Source: CAYRJD01 sp965212125 (GTDB taxonomy: Bacteria > Actinomycetota > Acidimicrobiia > Acidimicrobiales > Poriferisodalaceae). From it: a stretch of 64,000 nt of DNA. The notes under the pieces were generated by a model. The model was given only the letters and a program-made list of their open reading frames with translations, was not told the DNA's origin and did no database searches. Numbering within the stretch: position 1 is the stretch's first letter; each line of letters opens with the position of its first letter. Positions 18,315 through 26,196 of the stretch are shown piece after piece. A program made the translations under genes and the position numbers. Where the stretch lies: positions 620,001 through 684,000 of the forward strand of contig OZ243045.1 of the NCBI GenBank assembly GCA_965212125.1. Direction: 5' to 3'.

Positions 18315-18899
18315 ATGCGACAAAAACTGGTAGTGATGTCAAAAGCGTCTTTTCTGACGGTATCTCTTTCGGCTGTGGTCTCAGCGGCACTTCTCATATC
18401 TACTCCTGCGGTGTTTGCTCAAGGGAGAGGGGCTGATAGGCCGCAAAGTGAATGCCCATTGAATGAGGAAGAAATAGAGGAGCTAAAGCAAGAGTTTGAG
18501 GAGGGTTTTACTCTGAGAGAGTGTTTTTTGTTCCTGCACGAGAGGCGACCTGCTGATTTCCCTAAAAGCAAGCTTGACACGAAACTTCGTGAGCTTGATG
18601 AATATCTGCGAGCGAGCGAGGAATTGGCTGCCAAGGGCTATGTTCCTGAGTCAGCTAAGCATCTTTGTTTCAAGGAGAGATTGAATGGGCCGCTGGGTTC
18701 TAAAAACCTTGATCCAAGGTTTGAGTTTTCTAACTCTGCTGGTGTGCTCGACGCGTGGCCTTCGTATAGCTTCTCAGCAGAGGAGACTGTTGTCATGTAT
18801 GAAAACCGCTTAAGAGCTGGCAGGGATGACAGGGCATATTCTCAAAAATCTCCCGCAGTCTTTTGCCCAGGCGATGAGAAGCCAGCGCAGACCCCTTGA
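18315..18899 (+). CDS. small secreted Cys-containing protein 2, function unknown
   Basis: The 194-residue product begins with a signal peptide whose start (MRQKLVVMSK) repeats that of the preceding gene and whose cleavage site is near PAVFA-Q. The mature protein begins Gly/Arg-rich, then has an acidic helical region (NEEEIEELKQEFEEGF) with Cys in SECPL, RECFLF and HLCFKE. Its C-terminal block PRFEFSNSAGVLDAWP, followed by AVFC, matches HPDFEFADISGVLDPP in the next gene. It lies 33 bp after protein 1, preceded by GGGAGGTAAGGAAA. Function is unknown; secretion is well supported. Confidence 0.75.
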   Translation: MRQKLVVMSKASFLTVSLSAVVSAALLISTPAVFAQGRGADRPQSECPLNEEEIEELKQEFEEGFTLRECFLFLHERRPADFPKSKLDTKLRELDEYLRASEELAAKGYVPESAKHLCFKERLNGPLGSKNLDPRFEFSNSAGVLDAWPSYSFSAEETVVMYENRLRAGRDDRAYSQKSPAVFCPGDEKPAQTP

Positions 18900-18934
18900 G
18901 TAGCAGTACCTCACCCGCTTGGCTGGACCGATCT

Positions 18935-19531
18935 ATGTATCTAAACAAATACTCTTTTGCAACTGCAGTAATCGCCTTGCTCTTTGCGCACCTGCTCTTG
19001 CTCGCACCTGACGCGAGGGCGCAAGACGCAGGCTCGCAAGAAAGGGAAGTAGATATCGCGGGTTTCTGCAAAGCAGAAGCACGAAGCAATGGGTGGGAGA
19101 GCCCAGAGGATTGCATAACCTATTTCTCTTGCCTGAATTTGTCGCTAGCTAGCGGCACCAAGCCCCACTCCAACTCCAGTGCAACCAACCCCAATACAGC
19201 AAACCCGGGCTCGGATTGCCTGCCTGCGCCTGAGGGCACTGCCAATGAACTCACCGAACCACCTGTGGTGCTAATGCTAAACAGCGACGACTATCTGAAT
19301 TTTCTTGGCGGCACCTGCCAGCCATTTACAACGCATAGAACACCGAGCCAGCACCCAGATTTTGAGTTTGCAGATATTTCGGGCGTGCTAGACCCGCCAG
19401 GCACGGTTAACTTCGTGCCAGAGCGTGATACGCTCAATCCCATCCACCCGGTTTGGTGCGCAAACGTTGAGATAGAAGCCGTTCCTGCTCTACGTCATTT
19501 TCACGGGCTTCCTCGCAGCCCCACGCATTAG
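18935..19531 (+). CDS. small secreted Cys-containing protein 3, function unknown
   Basis: The ATG at 18935 gives 198 residues with a clear signal peptide (MYLNKYSFATAVIALLFAHL, cleavage near DARAQ). A TTG at 18896 that overlaps the previous stop is an alternative. The mature part holds Cys in GFCKAEA, DCITYFSC, SDCLP, GTCQP and VWCAN. A Ser/Asn/Thr linker lies in the middle. The block FEFADISGVLDPPG followed by W-C matches protein 2. A paralogous, disulfide-stabilised surface or secreted family is the best description. It ends 134 bp before hisC, in a gap without clear signals. Confidence 0.72.
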   Translation: MYLNKYSFATAVIALLFAHLLLLAPDARAQDAGSQEREVDIAGFCKAEARSNGWESPEDCITYFSCLNLSLASGTKPHSNSSATNPNTANPGSDCLPAPEGTANELTEPPVVLMLNSDDYLNFLGGTCQPFTTHRTPSQHPDFEFADISGVLDPPGTVNFVPERDTLNPIHPVWCANVEIEAVPALRHFHGLPRSPTH

Positions 19532-19665
19532 CCTCTTGCCCTGAGCGCTCAGGCTTTCCCGACGGGAGGAACGGGCGGCCAGTGGATGCTGTCCGGTGGG
19601 CGCTACCTGGCCAGCGCTGCCCGGTCAATGTTGCTAGGTGAGGAGCGTCAAGTGAGCAATAGCAA

Positions 19666-20805
19666 ATGAGCAAGAGATTGAACGTGAAGCCACGAGCGGT
19701 GATTGACGGGCTGCCGCAGTACAAGCCGGGCAAATCAGCAGCACAGGTGAGCAACGAGGAAAAACCTGGCACGGCGGCGGCCGCAGCCGGCACCGCAGCA
19801 GCTGCGCAGCTGCCGATCATCAAGCTGGCGTCTAATGAGACGTCATACACCCCACTGCCGTCGGTTCAAGCTGCGATTGCGCAAGCGGCGAGCGACATCA
19901 ATCGCTACCCCGACAACCGCTGCGAGCAACTGCGCCAGGCTCTTGCAGACAAGCTTGGGGTAGCAAACGCCGCCGTGACGGTTGGCTGTGGGTCGGTCGG
20001 GTTGATGCGGCAGCTGTTCTTGGCGTATGTAGACCCCGGCGATCAGGTGCTGTACCCGTGGCGTTCCTTTGAGATACATCCCGTCTTCAGTGCCGTCGCC
20101 CAGGCCGAGGTGGTGACCGTGCCGCTAGTGGATGAGGCGTTTGATCTTGCGGCGCTGGCGAAAGCCGTCACCGGGCGAACCAAGATGGTGCTGCTGTCCA
20201 CGCCGAATAACCCGACCGGCACAGCCTGCACGACCACGCAGCTGCAGGAGTTTTTAGGTGCGGTGCCTGACGATGTGCTGGTGATAATCGATGAGGCGTA
20301 CCGCGAGTTCGTTACCGACCCGGCAGTGGAAGACCCGATAACGCAAATCTTGCCGCACCATCCAAACGCACTGGTGCTGCGGACTTTTTCGAAGGCTTAT
20401 GGGTTGGCCAGCTTGCGGGTGGGCTATGCCGTGGGCGATGAAGAGGTGATCGCAACGCTTGACAAGGTGTACGCCCCGTTTCTTGTGAGCGGGGTGGCGC
20501 AGGCGGCGGCTGTTGCTTCGTTGCGGCCGGCGGCTGAGGTGGAGCTTGCGCAGCGTGTGGATGAGGTTGTGGCGCAGCGTGAGGTGGTGATGGCGGCGTT
20601 GGTGGATGCGGGGTGGCCAGCGACGCCTAGTCAGGCGAATTTCATTTGGTTGCGGTTGGGTGAGGTGGCTTTTCCTACTTTTGCTCGTTTGGAGCAGGCG
20701 GGTATTTTGACGCGCCCGTTTGAGGGGGAGGGCTTGCGTGTGACGATTGGGTCGCCGGCTGAGAATGAGCGCTTACTGGCTGTGCTTGGGCGTGCCGATA
20801 ACTAG
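19666..20805 (+). CDS. hisC: histidinol-phosphate aminotransferase-type class I/II aminotransferase
   Basis: The 379-residue PLP enzyme fits HisC: KLASNET at the substrate end, INRYPDNRCEQLRQALA, the phrase STPNNPTGT, the D-E-A-Y-R-E-F block and the PLP-Lys motif RTFSKAYGLASLRVGYAVG. It would transfer an amino group to imidazole-acetol phosphate in histidine synthesis. No other his genes are near, and close relatives act on aromatic amino acids, so the exact substrate is not fixed. An Ala/Gly-rich insert (about residues 38-48) separates the first helix from the core. A possible 30-aa peptide gene starts 27 bp downstream. Confidence 0.82.
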   Translation: MSKRLNVKPRAVIDGLPQYKPGKSAAQVSNEEKPGTAAAAAGTAAAAQLPIIKLASNETSYTPLPSVQAAIAQAASDINRYPDNRCEQLRQALADKLGVANAAVTVGCGSVGLMRQLFLAYVDPGDQVLYPWRSFEIHPVFSAVAQAEVVTVPLVDEAFDLAALAKAVTGRTKMVLLSTPNNPTGTACTTTQLQEFLGAVPDDVLVIIDEAYREFVTDPAVEDPITQILPHHPNALVLRTFSKAYGLASLRVGYAVGDEEVIATLDKVYAPFLVSGVAQAAAVASLRPAAEVELAQRVDEVVAQREVVMAALVDAGWPATPSQANFIWLRLGEVAFPTFARLEQAGILTRPFEGEGLRVTIGSPAENERLLAVLGRADN

Positions 20806-20831
20806 GGCGTGCTGGGAGTTAGGGGGTTTTA

Positions 20832-20924
20832 GTGAGCGGTGAAGGTGAGGCTTCGTCCGGTGGTGGCCTGAAGAAGTTTTTGAAGATGATTTTGAGGTGG
20901 ATTGAAAATTTGCCTTGGCCGTAA
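20832..20924 (+). CDS. candidate 30-residue amphipathic peptide
   Basis: A GTG at 20832, preceded by AGGGGG at a fair distance, opens a 30-codon frame ending at TAA (20922-20924). The first ten residues are Gly/Ser/Glu-rich. The rest, LKKFLKMILRWIENLPWP, is a short cationic amphipathic helix rich in Leu, Ile and Trp, as in membrane-active peptides or small membrane-associated regulators. It lies just after hisC and before the third leader module. No family is recognised, and a chance frame cannot be excluded. Confidence 0.4.
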   Translation: MSGEGEASSGGGLKKFLKMILRWIENLPWP

Positions 20925-20987
20925 GTTACGCGGATTTGCTTGTATTTCAAGGAAATATGGGGTTTTCAGAGGGTTGCAGGGAATGAC

Positions 20988-21018
20988 TTGACAACGGTGT
21001 GTTGATGTGATCTAAACT
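20988..21018 (+). promoter_or_regulatory. promoter of the membrane-protein pair, diverged third module copy
   Basis: TTGACA at 20988-20993 is preceded by GAATGAC, much like the TGAC before the -35 at 17761. The -10 is less clear: TCTAAA (21011) gives 17-bp spacing and TAAACT (21013) gives 19. No long G-tract is present upstream, only a GGGG. Confidence 0.55.
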
Positions 21019-21035
21019 ATGGGCAAAGCAAAGGT

Positions 21036-21085
21036 TCTCCTAGTGGGCCTGTCAGCTCGCTAGGGAACATGGAATACCTAGGAGA
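21036..21085 (+). ncRNA. leader hairpin that covers the ribosome site, copy 3
   Basis: TCTCCTAG (21036-21043) is perfectly complementary to CTAGGAGA (21078-21085), which contains the AGGAG ribosome site for the ATG at 21091. A competing inner stem CTAGG/CCTAG (21060-21081) corresponds to the second hairpin of copies 1 and 2 and uses the same 3' strand. Two exclusive pairings over a ribosome site are the form of a translational switch. Confidence 0.5.
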
Positions 21086-21090
21086 GTGTG

Positions 21091-21177
21091 ATGCGTCAAA
21101 GAGCATTACTCGTGCCGGTGTCCTTGCTTGTTAATCCTACGAATGCCCAGAGCGAGGGCCCAGGGGATTCACAATGA
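21091..21177 (+). CDS. 28-residue leader peptide resembling a truncated signal peptide
   Basis: An ATG six bases after AGGAG opens a 28-codon frame beginning MRQRALLVPVSLLV and running through N-A-Q to a TGA that overlaps the ATG of the next gene (ATGA at 21174). The MRQ start and the hydrophobic stretch followed by A-Q match the signal peptides at 17865 and 18315, but no mature protein follows. It looks like a relic of the secreted-protein module now serving to couple translation of the downstream membrane protein. Confidence 0.55.
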   Translation: MRQRALLVPVSLLVNPTNAQSEGPGDSQ

Positions 21178-21683
21178 CTGAAAACAACTCAATAAGGAAT
21201 GAGCAGTTCCCTTATAATAGGTTCAAGCATGACGACCCTTTTTGGGGGAAATCAAACCTTGGTTGGAGATACTATGCTCTGGTACCCACTTGGGGTATTG
21301 CAGCATTCCTTTTCTTTATTAGCCATGACGGAAAATCAATATGGGTGACAGTTGCAGGCCTAGTTGCAGTTATTGTAGCTGAAAAGCAGCTACTTGTAAA
21401 TGGTGCTTTTTCATTAAGAGCACTAAAAACCTCTGATGTGCTTCTCATTTTACTTGTGGTTCTTAACTTAGGGTTCACCTTTGCCTTTATGAGAGACCCA
21501 ATAATTTGGGGGGATTCGGAACTATGGGTCTATATATACCTTGCTGCTTCTATCGTGGTAGGGGCAGTCTTAACGTATAAGGCGTTTGGGACCATAGCCC
21601 CTGCTGTAAAATATTTTTGGCTCGAGGGAGAGTCGAAAGGCTGGAGGAAGCCAAAGCATTGGCGAGAAGAGCAAAATGCTTAG
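21174..21683 (+). CDS. small multi-pass membrane protein, unknown
   Basis: The 169-residue protein has a polar N-terminus and four likely transmembrane helices (YALVPTWGIAAFLFFI, then VTVAGLVAVIVAE, then DVLLILLVVLNLGFTFAF, then WVYIYLAASIVVGAVLTY), and ends in a charged Lys/Glu/Trp-rich tail. I recognise no family. Its start overlaps the stop of the 28-aa leader peptide (ATGA), indicating coupling. Base composition is clearly AT-richer than in the flanking metabolic genes, so recent acquisition is possible. It is probably co-transcribed with the next membrane gene, 54 bp on. Confidence 0.75.
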   Translation: MTENNSIRNEQFPYNRFKHDDPFWGKSNLGWRYYALVPTWGIAAFLFFISHDGKSIWVTVAGLVAVIVAEKQLLVNGAFSLRALKTSDVLLILLVVLNLGFTFAFMRDPIIWGDSELWVYIYLAASIVVGAVLTYKAFGTIAPAVKYFWLEGESKGWRKPKHWREEQNA

Positions 21684-21737
21684 AGTGTTAGTTTGAGAGC
21701 AAGTACCTACTTCTTGATTGATGGGAGATAGTTTGTT

Positions 21738-22472
21738 ATGTTAATTCTTCGCAAAACCAGTGAGGGTTCTCGTATAGGGGCAACCTCTAGGCGTTCTGGC
21801 AGGCTTACGGAAGATGGGATCTACATTCCCTGGCACCGCAGCTTGTACAGTATTTTGCCGCTTCGTGCCGCTTTGATGGTGCTCGCTGTGTTGCTTCCCT
21901 TAATCATACTTACTGGCACAGACCTTCCTTCATTCCTGCTGACGGGTAACGCTTTTGAAAACGATTTACAAACCATTGAGAGTGGAGGTTTTCTCGCTGT
22001 CGCCATCGTTATTGCTTCATTTGCGTTTGTAGTTTTTCTGTTTGAACAGTTCTCAGTGGCTTTCGCCCCAGAACAATATTCAGAACGGCAGAAGAGGCTG
22101 ATTCGCAGATATCGGTATATTGTTCCGCTATACCTGCTGGCTATTTTGGCTTTTTGGGGGTATCTTGAGTTCATACTAGGCCCCCCGGGGTCTCCCTTTT
22201 CGGTGGAGGAATTACTGGCTCTAGGGCTAAACCCTGACAATGTGATTTTTTTGCTAGTTGAATTCAAACGCACTCATGTAACGATTCCTCTGTTGCTGGT
22301 GATCGCTTATCTTGAGGCTACTTTTTGTATTTCCTACATACGATCGTTTTCGCCTTACAGCGACTCCAAGTTGCGCAGGTTTTCGAGGAAGATTCTGCCC
22401 TATGAATGGGGACTGCCTGATACGCCGACTGACATCACCACGGGTACACGAAGGGCAAACTGGCAGCTGTAG
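21738..22472 (+). CDS. multi-pass membrane protein, unknown
   Basis: The 244-residue protein has a basic N-terminus, four to five predicted membrane helices (AALMVLAVLLPLIILTG; GFLAVAIVIASFAFVVFLF; IVPLYLLAILAFWGYLEF; and a further one near IPLLLVIAYLEATF), a conserved-looking basic loop after the second helix (YSERQKRLIRRYRY) and a basic C-terminal tail. No known family is evident. It shares the AT-rich composition and direction of the preceding gene, and the two probably work together. The 104-bp gap to 22577 holds no clear signals. Confidence 0.72.
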   Translation: MLILRKTSEGSRIGATSRRSGRLTEDGIYIPWHRSLYSILPLRAALMVLAVLLPLIILTGTDLPSFLLTGNAFENDLQTIESGGFLAVAIVIASFAFVVFLFEQFSVAFAPEQYSERQKRLIRRYRYIVPLYLLAILAFWGYLEFILGPPGSPFSVEELLALGLNPDNVIFLLVEFKRTHVTIPLLLVIAYLEATFCISYIRSFSPYSDSKLRRFSRKILPYEWGLPDTPTDITTGTRRANWQL

Positions 22473-22576
22473 GCGACCTGTCGCATCTGCCGGAGCCATC
22501 CGTAGTGATCCACCTGTGGCGTCTTCCGAAGCCCGCGGCGGCAGCCATCAAAGCTAAGAGCGCATAATGTGGCGAC

Positions 22577-23662
22577 ATGCCAGCGGACAACATCAGCACT
22601 GAACCACCAAGCACCGACACTGAGGGCATGCCGATCGTCGGCTATGACGTGGCGGCGGTGCAGGCCTGGATTACCGAGCACACCTCTGCGGTCAAGCCGC
22701 CGTGCAAGTGGACTCGCCTGGAGGGCGGGCACAGCAACCTCACCTACCTGCTAACCGATGCGGCCGGCGACGAAGCCGTCGTGCGGCGCCCGCCGATGGG
22801 GGAGCTGCTGCCCAAAGCGCACGACATGGGCCGTGAGTTCACCATCATCAGCGGCTTGCGTGACACCGACGTGCCCGTGCCCATTGCGCACGGCTACTGC
22901 GAAGACCCGTCCGTAACGGGTGCGCATTTCTATGTGATGAGTTACGTGAAGGGCAGGCCGCTGTTCAGCCAAGAGGACGCCCAAGAGCACCTGAGCGAGG
23001 CCGCCCGCGCCAACGTCTCCGGTTCGTTTATGGATGTGCTGGCTGCGCTTCACAGCGTTGACCCCGATGCGGTCGGGCTGGGCGATCTGGGCAAGCGGGA
23101 GGATTACGTGGGGCGCCAGCTTCGCACCTGGTATCGCAGTTGGACCGCCTCCGCCGAGGCCGCCAAGTATGACGATCCTGTCCTGCATTCGCTGCACGAT
23201 CTGTTGGTGGAGCGCAAGCCTGAGCAGGGTCCGGCTCGTGTGGTGCACGGCGACTACGGGTTGCACAACTGTTTGCTCAACCCTGAGGGTGAGATAACCG
23301 CAGTGCTTGACTGGGAGATTTCCACGCTGGGCGATCCGCTGGCCGATTTCGCCTATGCGTTGAACGGCTGGACCGAGCCGGGCGACGAGGTGATCAATGC
23401 CGAGAAGGCGGCGACGCTGCTGCCAGGTTTTGGCGAGCGGCAGCGGTTAGTGGAGCGCTACGGGCAGCGCACCGGTGCGGATCTGAGTCAGATCAATTAT
23501 TACGTTTGTTTTAATTATTGGAAGTCGGCTTGCATTATCCACGGCGTTTATGCCCGCTATATGAACGATCAGAAGCCCACGGACGGTGTGGATCTGGATG
23601 AATATCGTGAGCGGATCGGGCTGGGGATTAGGAAGAGCGAGCAGGCCGCGGCGGAGATTTAG
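22577..23662 (+). CDS. aminoglycoside-phosphotransferase-fold kinase (acyl-CoA-metabolism type)
   Basis: The 361-residue protein has the APH/choline-kinase fold: a Gly-rich N-lobe (LEGGHSNLTYLL), the catalytic loop HGDYGLHNCLL with Asp, and the metal-binding D-W-E in VLDWEISTLGDPLADFA. This subgroup is common in actinobacteria beside acyl-CoA dehydrogenase genes and is related to the kinase domain of ACAD10/11, which phosphorylates hydroxyacyl groups. Antibiotic resistance is unlikely. No acyl-CoA dehydrogenase lies in this window, so the role stays open. The start is the ATG at 22577. Confidence 0.82.
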   Translation: MPADNISTEPPSTDTEGMPIVGYDVAAVQAWITEHTSAVKPPCKWTRLEGGHSNLTYLLTDAAGDEAVVRRPPMGELLPKAHDMGREFTIISGLRDTDVPVPIAHGYCEDPSVTGAHFYVMSYVKGRPLFSQEDAQEHLSEAARANVSGSFMDVLAALHSVDPDAVGLGDLGKREDYVGRQLRTWYRSWTASAEAAKYDDPVLHSLHDLLVERKPEQGPARVVHGDYGLHNCLLNPEGEITAVLDWEISTLGDPLADFAYALNGWTEPGDEVINAEKAATLLPGFGERQRLVERYGQRTGADLSQINYYVCFNYWKSACIIHGVYARYMNDQKPTDGVDLDEYRERIGLGIRKSEQAAAEI

Positions 23663-23767
23663 GGTGCGTGCGGGTGTGGCGGCGTGGTTGCGGTCAGTGC
23701 AGTTGCGGCTGGCGTGGTTGCGGTCGCCGGAGCCAGCAGAGGCAGCACGGCCGACACGGGGGCTGCC

Positions 23768-24457
23768 GTGCTAACCGACTGGAATCCGCTGCTGCGGGGC
23801 GAGTTCGACAAGCCCTACTGGTCGCAGCTGCAGACTTTCGTAGCGCAAGAGCGGTCGCAGGGTGCGGTGTATCCGCCGCACGATCAGGTGTTTCGGGCGC
23901 TGCACCTCACGGCGCACGCCCAGGTGAAGGTGGTGATCTTGGGGCAGGACCCGTATCACCAGCCCGGGCAGGCGCACGGGTTGTGTTTTTCGGTGCAGGC
24001 GGGAGTGAATCCGCCGCCGTCGCTGGTGAATATCAATAAGGAGCTAGCCAGCGATTTGGGCTTGACGCCGCCCAGGCACGGGGACTTGCAGGCGTGGGCG
24101 AGCGGGGGCGTGTTGCTGTTGAACTCGGTGCTGACGGTGCGGGCGAATCAGGCGGGTTCGCATCGTGGCCAGGGCTGGGAGACGTTTACCGATGAGGTGA
24201 TTCGGACGGTGAGCGCCAAGCCGGAGACGGTGGTGTTCATTTTGTGGGGGGCGTTTGCTCGAAGTAAGGCGGCGCTGGTTGATGCCGGGGTTGGGCGGCA
24301 TGTGGTGATTGAGTCGTCGCATCCGTCGCCGTTTAGTGCCGATCGGGGCTTTTTCGGCAGCCGGCCGTTTAGCCGTGCTAATGAGGCTTTGGCTGCGGCC
24401 GGGCGTGAGCCGGTGGATTGGAGCCTGCCGCCGCACGCGGGGCCGCACGCGGGGTAG
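23768..24457 (+). CDS. ung: uracil-DNA glycosylase, family 1
   Basis: Ung removes uracil from DNA in base-excision repair. The water-activating motif GQDPYHQPGQAHGLCFSV and the late HPSPFSADRGFFGSRPFSRAN (cut here at its family-diagnostic parts HPSP and SRPFS) are both present. I placed the start at the GTG at 23768 (229 residues), because family members begin about here (D-W-N-P-L-L) and a GGGGG lies just upstream; a GTG at 23684 would add 28 Ala/Val/Gly residues. The HPSP-F variant replaces the more usual HPSP-L. It stands alone. Confidence 0.92.
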   Translation: MLTDWNPLLRGEFDKPYWSQLQTFVAQERSQGAVYPPHDQVFRALHLTAHAQVKVVILGQDPYHQPGQAHGLCFSVQAGVNPPPSLVNINKELASDLGLTPPRHGDLQAWASGGVLLLNSVLTVRANQAGSHRGQGWETFTDEVIRTVSAKPETVVFILWGAFARSKAALVDAGVGRHVVIESSHPSPFSADRGFFGSRPFSRANEALAAAGREPVDWSLPPHAGPHAG

Positions 24458-24517
24458 GTCTTGCTGCTTGGCGCTTTCGTTCGGCATACCGGTCTAGCGG
24501 CCTAGCGGTCTAGCGAT

Positions 24518-25150
24518 CTAGCGCAGCTCAATCCGGCCGTTGGGGCACTCAATCACCGCCGAGATTTCGTCGGCGCCCTCGCTCACTTCAATCGCCAACC
24601 CAAGCGCGGAGTGAAGTTGCTTCGCGGCGGCCGGCTCGGCGGTGGAGCCGTTAAGCGAGATAAGCGTCGCCCCCGTCGGCGTGACCGTAGCCGGATGGGT
24701 GGTGTCGCCCCAGTCGATCACGAACGGCTCCAGGCGGGTGTTCGCCGCGGCGTTGCGTGAAAGGCGCCAGTGGATTTCCTCGCCGTCCGACTTCAGCCGA
24801 CTCATCGCCGAGATCGGTCCGGGATTAAAGCCATGCGCAGCCATCGTCGCCACGACTTCGTCGATGGTTTCCGGCGGCGTGGTGTGGATGCAGAAGGCGG
24901 CTAGTTGGCCGGCGCTGTCGCCTAGTTCGTCGATGCCGAACGGGCGTGGCTGGTCGGGCGTGGGCTGGTCGGGGTCGGGGGCGATGATTTCTAGGTACAC
25001 GTCTTCGCCCAGCGACAGCAGGGCGTTGTAGGTGCCGACCCCTGGGTGCGGCCCGCCCGGTGCGGCGGTAACGCCGGTGAGGTCTTTGATGTGTGCGACG
25101 CCTGCGGCGAGGTCGGTGCAGGCAAAGACGATGTGGTCAATAGCAACCAT
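24518..25150 (-). CDS. VOC/glyoxalase-like domain protein
   Basis: The 210-residue protein opens with IDHIVFACTDLAAGVAHI, the first beta-alpha-beta unit of a glyoxalase-like (VOC) fold, followed by a GTYNALLSLGEDVYLEII strand with a metal-type Glu. A second half with a weaker repeat follows (FCIHTTPPETIDEVVATM). The arrangement matches the glyoxalase-like proteins of the PF13468 type. Such proteins are often metal-dependent isomerases, lyases or resistance proteins; the substrate here is unknown. Its stop lies in a CTAG-rich run (24494-24521) that it shares with the end of ung. Confidence 0.72.
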   Translation of the reverse strand: MVAIDHIVFACTDLAAGVAHIKDLTGVTAAPGGPHPGVGTYNALLSLGEDVYLEIIAPDPDQPTPDQPRPFGIDELGDSAGQLAAFCIHTTPPETIDEVVATMAAHGFNPGPISAMSRLKSDGEEIHWRLSRNAAANTRLEPFVIDWGDTTHPATVTPTGATLISLNGSTAEPAAAKQLHSALGLAIEVSEGADEISAVIECPNGRIELR

Positions 25151-25181
25151 TGCGAAACGCTAGCTGCTTGATTGTGGGCTG

Positions 25182-25886
25182 GTGGCAGTGCTCTCAGGAC
25201 AAAAACTCCGCCCAGCGGTTTGCAATGGCTGCGCTACGGTGAGGTCGCTGCTTGTCGCTGGTAGATCACTGTTTGTCGTTGGCGGGCCGCTGCAGGCCAT
25301 CGCTTCCCAAAGTCACCAAGGGAGCAAGCCAGATGTGCCGCCAGAAGACCCAGTAAACCCAGCCGACGACGACCACCCCAGCGTGGAGAGAATCGGGCCG
25401 TTCAACTTGGCGCGTATTCCTCCCTATATTCCGGGGCCTGCTTCCACTAAAGGAAAGCGGGCATATAGATCTACATCTGATAGGGAGCGCACCGCTCTGA
25501 AATACGCGAAACTCCATTACGCGCCTGGCGATGCCTTGGTGGCGATGATGTCCGATTCTGCCCAGAGAATCAACGCAGCGGTGACTGCAAGTCAAAGAGA
25601 GCTCAGGCGCGTTGAAGCTCAGTCAGCAGATTTTCAGCTCATTGTTGAGATGGTAAGCGCATACGAATGCTGGATGTTCGTTGATGACCACGCAGCATCT
25701 ATGGCGGGGACGTCAATATCGCGCATCCAACAAGCGCTAGACAGAGTCCACAATCCTGAGTTTGCGGATGTTGTGGTGCTTGATGAGCCTGTTATGCAAT
25801 GGGAACCGCCAACTGTTCCGTTACCTGAAAAAGAGTACGGCAACCATTCAGGTCTGAATGGCACCCATAACGACACCGAGATGTAG
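25182..25886 (+). CDS. hypothetical protein at the edge of the defence island
   Basis: The 234-codon frame begins at a GTG at 25182, but the first 45 residues look unlike a normal start and the true start may be further in. Residues from about 50 are Pro/Asp-rich (PPEDPVNPADDDHP), then a helical core follows (TALKYAKLHYAPGDALVAMM to YECWMFVDDHAAS) and an acidic-Pro tail. I do not recognise it. It converges on the first acidic small gene with 4 bp between the stops. Its composition is closer to the island than to ung. Confidence 0.45.
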   Translation: MAVLSGQKLRPAVCNGCATVRSLLVAGRSLFVVGGPLQAIASQSHQGSKPDVPPEDPVNPADDDHPSVERIGPFNLARIPPYIPGPASTKGKRAYRSTSDRERTALKYAKLHYAPGDALVAMMSDSAQRINAAVTASQRELRRVEAQSADFQLIVEMVSAYECWMFVDDHAASMAGTSISRIQQALDRVHNPEFADVVVLDEPVMQWEPPTVPLPEKEYGNHSGLNGTHNDTEM

Positions 25887-25890
25887 AGGG

Positions 25891-26106
25891 CTAGCCGGCT
25901 GACCTACGCCTGTGATTTATTTGCTCGTCTTGGAAGTGCTCGTCTACAAAATCGGAGAGCTTTTTGAGGCCAGCCTCAGTGAGGTCAAAATCTACGTTGG
26001 GAAGCGTGTGGCGTATTTTGGCGAAGTTTCTAAGTGCCTCTTCGTCGTCGGGATGTAGAGGTTTATCCGGATCGCTAACGCTGCGGGCACCCTTTGAGTA
26101 GCTCAT
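25891..26106 (-). CDS. acidic small protein family, copy 1 (71 aa)
   Basis: It shares the core PDDEEA-x(7)-R/KHT-x-P-x-V-D-F-D-L-T-E-x-G-L-K-K-L-x-D-F with three tandem neighbours. The ATG at 26106 is the likely start; a GTG six codons upstream (V-P-W-S-V) is conserved in all copies and cannot be excluded. The product is acidic and probably a small helical cytoplasmic protein. It has a 10-residue basic tail (N-H-R-R-R) that copies 2 and 4 lack. The family is unknown to me. The position beside DISARM and a type I system suggests a defence-linked role, which is inference. Confidence 0.65.
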   Translation of the reverse strand: MSYSKGARSVSDPDKPLHPDDEEALRNFAKIRHTLPNVDFDLTEAGLKKLSDFVDEHFQDEQINHRRRSAG

Positions 26107-26196
26107 CACCGACCACGGTACCACGCTGTTGTAAGACGTCTCCAGGCAGTTTGTGCCTGCCAGGTCGCAGAGGCTCTGCAGTCAGCGACGATCTGC

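Noticed and set aside
22577..23662. Aminoglycoside resistance gene
   Set aside because: The sequence fits the acyl-CoA-metabolism-linked branch of the kinase fold, not a resistance enzyme.
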